In this document: one piece after another, positions 1-5,232 of the stretch
Numbering within the stretch: position 1 is the stretch's first letter
Layout of the letters: every line of letters starts with the position of its first letter
NCBI GenBank assembly: GCA_002402905.1
Contig: DHGT01000009.1
Location: 1-7,348 of the forward strand
Length of the DNA stretch: 7,348 bases
Source of the DNA: Desulfatitalea sp. UBA4791
GTDB taxonomy: Bacteria; Desulfobacterota; Desulfobacteria; Desulfobacterales; Desulfosarcinaceae
Direction of reading: 5' to 3'
Translations under genes and position numbers: made by a program
Notes under the pieces: model-generated
The model's database searches: none
Told to the model about the DNA's origin: nothing
Seen by the model: only the letters and a program-made list of their open reading frames with translations

Positions 1-1
1 A

Positions 2-874
2 GTGGCTTATTCCTTCGGGTTAGAGCCCCAGCTCGAAGACCGCCTGTTTACGATCCATCCGGATGAGTCCATGGGGCAGACCCGGTCGATCATGACCATG
101 ACGGCCAGAATAAAAGAAGGCAGCTTCGAAGGCATCGACGAGCAGGCCATCGGGGCATGGAAGCATTTTCACGCCCTGCTCAAACCGGTCGAGGTCGTCA
201 TTCCCTATGCCGGCCGGATATCGGATTATCTTCAGCGGGGAGAAAGATTGCCCATTGCCACTCGAAGGGCCTTTAATCGGTCCATGGCCATCATCCAGAC
301 GGTGGCCTGTGCCTATCAGTTCCAGCGTTCCAAAGATGCCAAGGGCCGGCTGATTGCCGAGATGTGCGATTACTGGATGGCTCTTCAAATTGTACGGGAA
401 GCATTTCGGGAAACCCTCGGGCATCAAAGCAAGGAAGCCGCTCAGCGAATCGAATACATCCGGCAAAATGGTCCTGTGCAATACAGCGCATTGACCTCCG
501 AGTGGGGGGTCTCAAAGTCTGCATTGACCGGTTGGGTGCGCGGCAAGTTGTATGACAACATCCTGTCGTGGTGTGATGAAGAAGGTGAAGAGTTCTCGGA
601 TGATGCGGCGCTGAAAAAGGCCAAGCATTCGGGCAAGGCCTATCTGAAGATCAACGATGCTTTCGTGGCCGATGATGTGACCGGCCTGCCAACGCCGTTT
701 GAGCTGACCGCAGATCCGGATTGGAATGAGGGCGGAAAGCTTTACCAGTTGTACGACCTTGCCTTGGATCGAAGGCCGGCCATCGAAAACGTTGCCGTCG
801 AGACCAAGACGGACGATGCGATCGAGGGGCCCGTAGAAGTATTCAGCTTTGACGATATTGGTCTTAGCAATTGA
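2..874 (+). CDS. C-terminal part of a mobile-element helicase/primase-like protein (5' end probably outside window)
   Basis: The frame is open from the left edge. The first codon is GTG, but no ribosome binding site is visible, so the true start is probably upstream and these 290 residues are the end of a longer protein. The first 25 residues (GLEPQLEDRLFTIHPDES) resemble the stretch after the ATPase core in replication helicase/primase-like proteins of phages and integrative elements, where a run of this kind carries a conserved arginine; this is family recollection and not a domain search. Residues about 143-182 (QRIEYIRQNGPVQYSALTS, then WGVSKSALTGWVRGKL) look like a winged helix or helix-turn-helix. 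The tail is acidic and probably disordered. There are no membrane segments or signal peptide. The GGTGTTTA repeat region about 600 bp downstream fits a replication role. The function is inferred; it could also be another AAA-type accessory protein. Confidence 0.5.
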   Translation: MAYSFGLEPQLEDRLFTIHPDESMGQTRSIMTMTARIKEGSFEGIDEQAIGAWKHFHALLKPVEVVIPYAGRISDYLQRGERLPIATRRAFNRSMAIIQTVACAYQFQRSKDAKGRLIAEMCDYWMALQIVREAFRETLGHQSKEAAQRIEYIRQNGPVQYSALTSEWGVSKSALTGWVRGKLYDNILSWCDEEGEEFSDDAALKKAKHSGKAYLKINDAFVADDVTGLPTPFELTADPDWNEGGKLYQLYDLALDRRPAIENVAVETKTDDAIEGPVEVFSFDDIGLSN

Positions 875-895
875 AATGATAAATATTTGAAAACA

Positions 896-922
896 GGGGA
901 GCGCCATCAAATCGGCCTCCCC
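896..922 (+). other. Hairpin in the spacer between the first two genes
   Basis: GGGGAG (896-901) pairs with CTCCCC (917-922). GCC (903-905) pairs with GGC (914-916) after a single bulged C, leaving an 8-base loop. It starts 21 bases after the stop at 872-874. No U-run follows immediately (the next T-tract, TTTT, is at 930-933), so it may be a weak terminator, an mRNA-stabilising stem or an attenuator of the gene at 951. Confidence 0.45.
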
Positions 923-935
923 AATTCACTTTTAA

Positions 936-940
936 GGGGG
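936..940 (+). promoter_or_regulatory. Ribosome binding site of the small gene at 951
   Basis: AAGGGGG ends 10 bases before the ATG at 951 and is the only purine-rich Shine-Dalgarno-like stretch there. It sits in the loop of a weak AT stem, TTTAA (931-935) with TTAAA (942-946), which could modestly mask it. Confidence 0.5.
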
Positions 941-950
941 ATTAAAGCAA

Positions 951-1289
951 ATGCAATGGACGACAGTAAATTTCGGAAAGCACATGGGATTAACGCTGCC
1001 TCAGATCATTTTCAAGGACGCGGACTGGTTTTTCTATGCGTATGAAAAGGGGTTCTTCAAAGGGGAACATGCCAGGCAGGCCCACAAGCTTTACCGGCGG
1101 GCGCGGTCGATTAAGGTGCCGCCAAGAAATGGTCAGACGATGCTGGTCGAGTATGTCATTCACCATGATTTTCGAACTGGAACCGATAAGTTTGGCACCA
1201 TGAGGCTGATTGCCGATGGGCCGGGACTTGAACGATTGAATGTCTCATCGGTAATCGATTTCTATATCCCAAGGTCATATGCTTCGTAG
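951..1289 (+). CDS. Small ExoX-C/DUF3820-like protein, ending at an in-frame amber codon
   Basis: This is a 112-residue product from the ATG at 951, preceded by a G-rich ribosome binding site. Residues 4-17 (TTVNFGKHMGLTLP) match the FGKHxGxT(L/F) signature seen in exodeoxyribonuclease X C-terminal-like and DUF3820 domains, followed by an aromatic-rich DADWFFYAYEKGFF segment. The remainder has basic and beta-rich stretches and no signal peptide or membrane segment. The stop is TAG (1287-1289). The same frame then continues without another stop to a TGA at 1416-1418, adding 42 residues that look like real protein (DKTGNKNFVAALKAILFG, then an acidic, aromatic end). The 112-residue form may therefore be a truncated product. 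Its position between a helicase-like gene and an iteron-like region suggests a phage or mobile-element origin. The exact function is unknown. Confidence 0.6.
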   Translation: MQWTTVNFGKHMGLTLPQIIFKDADWFFYAYEKGFFKGEHARQAHKLYRRARSIKVPPRNGQTMLVEYVIHHDFRTGTDKFGTMRLIADGPGLERLNVSSVIDFYIPRSYAS

Positions 1290-1418
1290 GATAAGACCGG
1301 CAACAAGAATTTTGTGGCGGCCCTCAAAGCGATCTTGTTCGGCGACCCATCTAAGCGGATGAACCGGCAGGCCTGCGAGGACTTTTTCAACGATGATGAT
1401 AATTTTGACTTGGATTGA
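951..1418 (+). pseudogene. Amber-interrupted longer form of the small ExoX-C/DUF3820-like gene
   Basis: Reading through TAG at 1287-1289 gives 112 residues, the recoded or mutated position, and 42 more residues to TGA at 1416-1418. The extension contains DKTGNKNFVAALKAILFG and RMNRQACEDFFNDDDNF, with ordinary amino-acid composition. From memory, family relatives of about 150 residues have a similar segment (a DK-G-K-x2-SLK/ALK-x3-FG-x-RM-x-EFF pattern) directly after the point where this one stops. The simplest reading is a point nonsense mutation. Suppression, or pyrrolysine insertion in a host carrying pyl genes, is possible but unsupported in the window. Confidence 0.5.
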
Positions 1419-1476
1419 AACAAGGACTATGCGGCCGTCACCGCGAAGTGTGTGACCGGTGACTATCACGCCAGGG

Positions 1477-1523
1477 AGGTGTTTATAGGTGTTTTGTGGT
1501 GTTTAGGTGTGGGGTAAACACCT
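1477..1523. repeat. Repeat cluster 1: three direct copies at 10-bp steps plus one inverted copy
   Basis: AGGTGTTTA (1477-1485), AGGTGTTTT (1487-1495) and TGGTGTTTA (1497-1505) follow at exact 10-bp intervals. A partial AGGTGT (1505-1510) and the inverted copy TAAACACCT (1515-1523) come next. Confidence 0.75.
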
Positions 1524-1573
1524 GCCTGGTGATCAAAAAGCCCGAAATATGGCGTTTTTTACATTTAAGGAGG

Positions 1574-1599
1574 TATAGGTGTTAAGGTGTTTACCTATA
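1574..1599. repeat. Repeat cluster 2: overlapping copies inside a 7-bp inverted repeat
   Basis: AGGTGTTAA (1577-1585) and AGGTGTTTA (1585-1593) follow each other, sharing one base. They are enclosed by the inverted repeat TATAGGT (1574-1580) and ACCTATA (1593-1599). Confidence 0.65.
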
Positions 1600-1697
1600 T
1601 TCTAAGAAATTGGGTTTCGGATTTTTTTGAAGGGTATGTGTCGTCGGCGTAAACTTTTGGCCATGTCCGGCTGTTTAGTTCAATCGACAAAACAGGG

Positions 1698-1726
1698 TAA
1701 ACACCTGAACACCTTGGGCCATGGTG
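1698..1726. repeat. Repeat cluster 3: two inverted-orientation copies and a CCATGGTG element
   Basis: TAAACACCT (1698-1706) is followed by TGAACACC (1706-1713) and then by CCATGGTG (1719-1726). That last octamer recurs at 1774-1781 in cluster 4. Confidence 0.6.
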
Positions 1727-1762
1727 CTGTAACCTGTTGATTATCAACGGATTGCGACTATT

Positions 1763-1803
1763 CAAGGTGTTTACCATGGTGTTAAACACCCATAAACACC
1801 TTG
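1763..1803. repeat. Nested 41-bp palindrome built from the repeat unit
   Basis: The outer arms CAAGGTGTTTA (1763-1773) and TAAACACCTTG (1793-1803) are perfect inverted repeats of 11 bp. The 19 bases between them hold a second inverted repeat, GGTGTT-A-AACACC (1778-1790), and the palindrome ACCATGGT (1773-1780). Another GGTGTTAA copy follows at 1818-1825. Confidence 0.75.
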
Positions 1804-1863
1804 GTTTAGTTGGTTTTGGTGTTAAATGCGCCCGCCGCGCTGCTAAATGGATGGCATCGATGA

Positions 1864-2169
1864 CATGACGCCGGTGTCTTCCTTTTTGCCTGGCACGGCC
1901 TGATCGAATTCCTGCCCGTCGACAAGGCCAACGATCCCTGGCCGGACCGCTTCCTCGAAGCCCTGGAGACGGTGCGACTCTCCGGGCGCACCAACATGCT
2001 CGACCACCCGGAGGTGACCCGGCTGACCGTCGAGATGGGCTACCCGGAGGTGGCCGAGTGGCTGGCGGATCACCGGCGCGAATACGCGGCCTTCGTCCTC
2101 GAAGGGACGAGACCGCTCGGCAAGAACTTCAGCGGCAAGGAGGACCCGGCTCCATGTGCGGACAAGTAA
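1864..2169 (+). pseudogene. DUF5049-like protein remnant, C-terminal part without a start codon
   Basis: The frame is open from 1864, after a TGA at 1861-1863, to TAA at 2167-2169. It reads as protein: LIEFLPVDKANDPWPDRFLE, then TVRLSGRTNMLDHPEVTRL and a tail with EWLADHRREYAAFVLEG. The core pattern (R-x-S/T-G-x-TNM-x-D, then a helix and Y/W-hydrophobic-x3-HR-x-EYA-x-F) resembles DUF5049 proteins found in phages and genomic islands; this is memory-based. No ATG, GTG or TTG occurs in frame before the GTG at 1972, which would remove the conserved lead-in helix, so the 5' end appears lost or frameshifted. A short frame from the ATG at 1847 (MDGIDDMTPVSSFLPGTA, stop at 1901-1903) overlaps its beginning and may be the displaced original start. 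Its end overlaps the next remnant by 16 bases, suggesting an original coupled pair. Confidence 0.45.
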
Positions 2170-2490
2170 GCGTCATCTTCGGCCGCCAAGCGCAGACGGC
2201 CCGACGAGCGGGATTATCTGCGCGAGGTCTTCATCCGCATGCTGCTGCACAGCGAGGAGCGCGGCAGCCTGGGAGCGCACGAGCAAGGCCTCATCATCAC
2301 CACCAGCGACTTCAGCCCCGGAGCCGTCAAGGAAGCTGCCCAATCCGACAAGACCCCCATCGCCCTGATGAATGGGGAACAGCTTGTGATGCTCCTGATG
2401 GAGCACGGCACCGGCGTCCATCGCTCGACTCCGGATCTGTTTGAGATCGATGAGGAGTTTGCTGCTCACCAGAATGCAATTAAGGAATAG
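2154..2490 (+). pseudogene. Chimeric pseudogene: class-II glutamine amidotransferase N-terminus joined to an Mrr-type endonuclease C-terminus
   Basis: The ATG at 2154 starts MCGQVSVIFG, the typical N-terminus of class-II (Ntn) glutamine amidotransferases, in which Cys2 becomes the nucleophile. After CGC at 2184-2186 one extra base shifts the frame. In the +1 frame from 2188 the sequence reads KRRRPDERDYLREVFIRMLL then HSEERG, as expected for the amidotransferase-like family. At about 2262-2275 it switches without a further frameshift to SLGAHEQGLIITTSDFSPGA, then PIALMNGEQLVMLLMEHGTG. This matches the C-terminal end of the Mrr restriction endonuclease catalytic domain (the QGLIITT-DFS-GA pattern and the NGEQLV-LL-EH motif). 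The stop is TAG at 2488-2490. The amidotransferase lacks nearly all of its domain, and the Mrr part lacks the upstream catalytic D/E-x-K residues. An in-frame ATG at 2239 could still give an 83-residue hybrid peptide. Both family calls are from pattern memory. Confidence 0.6.
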
Positions 2491-2567
2491 CCATATGGAA
2501 TGATGTAGAAACAATCTTTGGCGTCACCTATCAATCCACAACACGAATTGGTGCGGGGTAAAAAGCG

Positions 2568-2637
2568 ATGGATATCCTGCTGACATTCACCGGTTTTCAC
2601 GCCCCCTATTCAAAGGGATTGGTTGATCAAGAGGAGC
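2568..2637 (+). pseudogene. About 23-codon N-terminal fragment of an unidentified gene
   Basis: The ATG at 2568 begins MDILLTFTGFHAPYSKGLVD followed by QEE. This has a hydrophobic strand, TGFH and a GLV-x-E-E motif, and reads like a genuine N-terminus. I associate this pattern loosely with the N-terminal sensor domain of RtcR/CARF-like regulatory proteins, but I am not sure of the family. After about 2637 the frame runs on out of register into the dehydrogenase gene and looks random, so the rest of the gene has been replaced or deleted. It may also lie by chance in the leader of the next gene. Confidence 0.35.
2631..2636 (+). promoter_or_regulatory. Ribosome binding site of the epd-like gene
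   Basis: GAGGAG lies 11 bases before the ATG at 2648. The spacing is slightly long, but it is the only good match, and it supports starting at MSRTAPKFRIAINGYG. Confidence 0.6.
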
Positions 2638-2647
2638 TTGAGCCGCC

Positions 2648-3685
2648 ATGTCCAGAACCGCCCCAAAATTCCGCATCGCCATTAACGGCTATGGCCGCAT
2701 CGGTCAAAGCGTCCTGCGGGCGCTCTATGTCGGTCGCCGCCACAGCGACCTGAAGGTGGTGGCGATCAACGAGCTGTCCGACCTCGACACTTTGACCTAT
2801 CTGACACGCTACGATACCACCCATGGCCGTTTCCCCGTGGAGGTGAGGAACGACGGCAGCCATCTGCTAATCAACGGAGACCGCATCCGGGCACTGAACG
2901 AGAGAAGCCCCGAGGATCTACCCTGGAAGGACCTGGATGTCGATCTTGTTTTCGAATGCACGGGTACCTTTACCGATCGCTCCACTGCGGAGTGCCACCT
3001 GGCCAGCGGTGTGCGACGATTGCTCTTTTCACAGCCCGCCGATGCAGACATAGATGCCACCATTGTCCACGGTTTCAACAGTAGGCACCTAAAACCCGGC
3101 CATCGGATCGTCTCCTGCGGCTCCTGCACCACCAACTGCATTGTTCCCATCCTCGACCTGCTCGACCAACATTACGGGATCGAGAACGGCGTAACCACGA
3201 CCATCCATTCGGCAATGAACGACCAGCCGGTGATCGACAGCTATCACCACACCGATCTGCGGCTGACCCGCAGCGCCATGCAGTCCATGGTCCCGGTCGA
3301 TACCGGCCTGAGTCAGGGGATTGGCAAGATGATGCCCGCCCTGAGCGGCCGTTTCGAATGTCTGCACCTGCGCGTACCGACCATCAATGTTTCTCTGATG
3401 GACCTGGCCATCAACCTACGTCGTCCTGCGGATGCCATTTCGGTCAACGCCCTTTTTCGTGAAGCCTCGGAAGGACGCTTGCAGGGGCTCCTGGGATACA
3501 CCGAAGAGCCCCACGCCTCGGTCGATTTCAACACCGACCCCCGCTCGGCGATCATCGACGGAACTCAGACCCGGGTGAGCGCCTGCAGGCTGCTCAAACT
3601 CATGGCTTGGTTCGACAACGAGTGGAGTTACGCCAATCGCATGCTCGATGTAGCGCAAACCTGGCTGAGCCTGGCGGGGGAATAA
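2648..3685 (+). CDS. epd: GAPDH-family dehydrogenase, closest to D-erythrose-4-phosphate dehydrogenase
   Basis: The product is 345 residues and complete, against about 330-340 usual for the family. The NAD-binding motif INGYGRIGQ is at 12-20. The catalytic motif SCTTN is at 159-163 with Cys160 as nucleophile, and His187 (TIHSAM) is the base. The phosphate-binding region PVDTGLSQGI is at 216-225, and WFDNEWSYANRM near the C-terminus is the family's closing signature. Features pointing to Epd and not to glycolytic GapA are NEL at 41-43 after the second strand, LPWKDLDVDLVFECTG at 91-106, IHSAMNDQPVIDSYH at 186-200 and VDFNTDPRSAIIDGTQTRVS at 292-311. All of these follow the enterobacterial Epd pattern. 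Epd oxidises erythrose 4-phosphate to 4-phosphoerythronate with NAD in the cytosol, the first step of the DXP-independent branch of pyridoxal-phosphate synthesis. A GAPDH role cannot be excluded. No pdx, pgk or fba gene is adjacent. It converges on phnP with an 81-bp gap. Confidence 0.85.
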   Translation: MSRTAPKFRIAINGYGRIGQSVLRALYVGRRHSDLKVVAINELSDLDTLTYLTRYDTTHGRFPVEVRNDGSHLLINGDRIRALNERSPEDLPWKDLDVDLVFECTGTFTDRSTAECHLASGVRRLLFSQPADADIDATIVHGFNSRHLKPGHRIVSCGSCTTNCIVPILDLLDQHYGIENGVTTTIHSAMNDQPVIDSYHHTDLRLTRSAMQSMVPVDTGLSQGIGKMMPALSGRFECLHLRVPTINVSLMDLAINLRRPADAISVNALFREASEGRLQGLLGYTEEPHASVDFNTDPRSAIIDGTQTRVSACRLLKLMAWFDNEWSYANRMLDVAQTWLSLAGE

Positions 3686-3766
3686 GCTTATAGGAAGATC
3701 TTCGAGTCTTGCCCCGTCAAAAAATAAAAATCGATAAGCATCCCAGTGTTTACTCAAACCAAGTGA
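3686..3766. other. Convergent intergenic spacer without a strong terminator
   Basis: These 81 bases separate the stops of the epd-like gene and phnP. They contain the 10-bp palindrome GAAGATCTTC (3694-3703), which has no loop, and an A-rich run (3719-3730, a T-run on the minus strand). No GC-rich hairpin with an adjoining U-tract is visible on either strand. Confidence 0.4.
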
Positions 3767-4639
3767 TTACCTTGAGGGCTCAGTATTTCGATCATCGATT
3801 ACCATTCCATCCCTTCCAACCGCAACGTGGCGGGGTAGGGTTCCTGCGTGGTCCATCAGCCACAAATCCAACTCATGACTTACATGGGTGAGGATCACCC
3901 TCCGTGCTCTGATGGCATCCGCGCTTTCCAATGCGGTGCGTACATCATTATGGTTACGTGGCCGCCTCTCCAGAGGTGGATGACAGCAATCGAGGATAAC
4001 GCAATCAGGCCGCCACTGTTTCAAAAACTCCACGCTGCCGGGCGGCAGGCCGATGGTGTCGCAAAGATAGACAATCCTTGCCGAACCCGCTTCAAGGCAG
4101 TAGCCAAAGGTCATTTTGGAATGCACCAGGGGAACAGGGGTAGCTGTCACGTCACCAAAGAGAGCCGGGCTGAATTCCTGGAGCCGGTGAAACTTCAGCA
4201 AGCCGTTGTTTTTGTAAAGGTCGGCGCAGCCCTCCGGATCGGGAGGCGCTCCGACATCGATCCGTGGGCCTGTGCCCCAGCGGAGATGAAACAGTCCCTG
4301 GACATGATCGGGGTGAAAATGGGTGAGCAGGATCGCGGTCAGGTTTCCGGAAGGAAACCGCTCGACGAGATCGACCAACCCCGCGTCGATCAAGACCCGC
4401 GTGCCGCCGGATTCAACAAGCGCCGTGCTTGGACGCCGTATGAAACGTGGATCGAGCCGTGCCCGTTCACAGGCCGGACAATTGCACCCATAAAGCGGCA
4501 CACCGCCTGCGTCGCCTGTCCCCAGTAAGCTTAAACGCAAACCACCTGTGTTTTTCGGTGGCTTCGGGCCATTCCGGGAGTCATGTCTTGAATCAACTTC
4601 CCCGGATGACGGAAGGATTCCTGAGTTCAGTGTGCTCAT
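3767..4639 (-). CDS. phnP: Phosphoribosyl 1,2-cyclic phosphate phosphodiesterase of the C-P lyase pathway
   Basis: The product has 290 residues and a metallo-beta-lactamase fold. It opens 5-phosphoribosyl 1,2-cyclic phosphate, the product of C-P bond cleavage, to ribose 1,5-bisphosphate in the cytosol. Alignment by eye with E. coli PhnP is strong: LLGTGDAGGVP at 38-48; the cysteine cluster GCNCPAC at 51-57, corresponding to the structural zinc site; LIDAGL at 83-88; the metal-binding THFHPDHVQGL at 106-116; LVHSKMTFGYCLE at 171-183; LCDTIGLP at 192-199; LDCCHPP at 216-222; and RVILTHVSHELDLW at 247-260. The ATG overlaps the phnN stop as ATGA (4636-4639), supporting translational coupling. No clear Shine-Dalgarno is visible there. 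Relative to the E. coli protein the first 31 residues are an extra polar segment of unknown role. It is the last gene of the operon in this window. Confidence 0.95.
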   Translation of the reverse strand: MSTLNSGILPSSGEVDSRHDSRNGPKPPKNTGGLRLSLLGTGDAGGVPLYGCNCPACERARLDPRFIRRPSTALVESGGTRVLIDAGLVDLVERFPSGNLTAILLTHFHPDHVQGLFHLRWGTGPRIDVGAPPDPEGCADLYKNNGLLKFHRLQEFSPALFGDVTATPVPLVHSKMTFGYCLEAGSARIVYLCDTIGLPPGSVEFLKQWRPDCVILDCCHPPLERRPRNHNDVRTALESADAIRARRVILTHVSHELDLWLMDHAGTLPRHVAVGRDGMVIDDRNTEPSR

Positions 4640-5223
4640 GAATGAATACGCCTGTCGGGCTGTAAACAGTCATTCACGGAATAATGCAGGATGAGACCGA
4701 TCAAAGTGTCACCGCCTTCGTGAAGCTGTCCGTCGTTATTGACCTTGAGACAGCCCTCGCAGGCGCCTGCAAGAATCTGGTGACGTTGCAGACGTTTTTC
4801 AACCTGCTCCCTGGTTTCGCGGCCCCGGCTCAGGAGCCGTTCCCGGAGGACATCCGCAGAAACCTCGATCAAGAGCGGCACCACGTTATGATATCGACCG
4901 GACGCCTGGGGCAAGTATTCGCGGGAGCCGTTCACAATGACGGTCGCGCCGCTTGCAAGCCACTGGTCGATCTCGATGCCGATCCCGTAATGATGGCCGT
5001 GGCTTTGCCAATGAAAGGCAAAAAGCCCGGCCGCAACCCGCGAGGAAAATTCATCCGGGGTGAGCGACACATGGTTTTCACCTCCCGCATCCGCTGGACG
5101 GGTGATGTAGCGATGAGCGAAAACGATATTGGAGTGTTTGGCCAGTTTTTCCCGGGCGTAACGCATCAGGCTGTCCTTGCCGCTTCCCGATGCCCCCATG
5201 ACGTAAATGAGTCGGGCTTTCAT
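4636..5223 (-). CDS. phnN: Ribose 1,5-bisphosphate phosphokinase
   Basis: The product has 195 residues (E. coli PhnN is about 185) and belongs to the guanylate-kinase-like P-loop family. It phosphorylates ribose 1,5-bisphosphate with ATP to PRPP, closing the C-P lyase salvage route. The Walker A motif GASGSGKDS is at 10-18. RYITRPADAGGENHVSL at 38-54 is the characteristic PhnN/GMP-kinase-type substrate region, followed by FAFHWQSHGHHYGI at 68-81, VIVNGSREYLP at 95-105 and a lid-type RLLSRGRET at 129-137. The start ATG lies 9 bases after the phnM stop, preceded by a modest AAGGG-type ribosome binding site. It shares 4 bases with phnP. The last 30 or so residues are less conserved. Confidence 0.95.
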   Translation of the reverse strand: MKARLIYVMGASGSGKDSLMRYAREKLAKHSNIVFAHRYITRPADAGGENHVSLTPDEFSSRVAAGLFAFHWQSHGHHYGIGIEIDQWLASGATVIVNGSREYLPQASGRYHNVVPLLIEVSADVLRERLLSRGRETREQVEKRLQRHQILAGACEGCLKVNNDGQLHEGGDTLIGLILHYSVNDCLQPDRRIHS

Positions 5224-5232
5224 CGTAGACCC

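Larger units (their letters stand above)
1419..1863. other. Gene-free region with dense GGTGTTTA repeats (iteron-like origin or operator array)
   Basis: No convincing coding frame exists here. The octamer GGTGTTTA or its complement TAAACACC occurs eight times exactly, at 1478, 1498, 1515, 1586, 1698, 1766, 1783 and 1793. Near-copies lie at 1488, 1578, 1706, 1778 and 1818. Several are spaced exactly 10 bp (1478/1488/1498 and 1783/1793), one helical turn, as in protein-binding iterons. Between the clusters are AT-rich stretches (1553-1570, 1590-1630) that could serve as unwinding elements. A further inverted pair, GTCACC (1437-1442) and GGTGAC (1458-1463), lies at the left end. The neighbouring helicase-like gene favours a replication origin of a mobile element. 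A regulator-binding array is the main alternative. Confidence 0.6.

Noticed and set aside
1534..1562. Rho-independent terminator between the A-run and the T-run
   Set aside because: The stem between AAAAAGCCC and GGCGTTTTTT pairs poorly in its GC part, leaving only a few base pairs, so it is not a convincing terminator.
1477..1825. CRISPR array
   Set aside because: The repeats are only 8-11 bp, occur in both orientations and are irregularly clustered, with no uniform spacers and no cas genes.
2058..2444. 128-codon plus-strand frame as a single real protein
   Set aside because: Only its MCGQVSVIFG part is family-like. Beyond about 2187 the translation becomes arginine/histidine/alanine-rich nonsense, while the neighbouring frame takes over with real protein sequence.
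2648..3685. Glycolytic GapA assignment
   Set aside because: The NEL, LPWKDLDVDL, IHSAMNDQ and VDFNTDP features follow the Epd pattern better, although GAPDH activity cannot be excluded by sequence alone.
3694..3730. Bidirectional terminator between the epd-like gene and phnP
   Set aside because: The GAAGATCTTC palindrome has no loop and is not next to the A/T-run, so no stable hairpin plus U-tract forms.
3848..4528. Plus-strand open frame of 226 codons opposite phnP
   Set aside because: It is antisense to PhnP with its intact metal-binding motifs, and its translation has no recognisable pattern.
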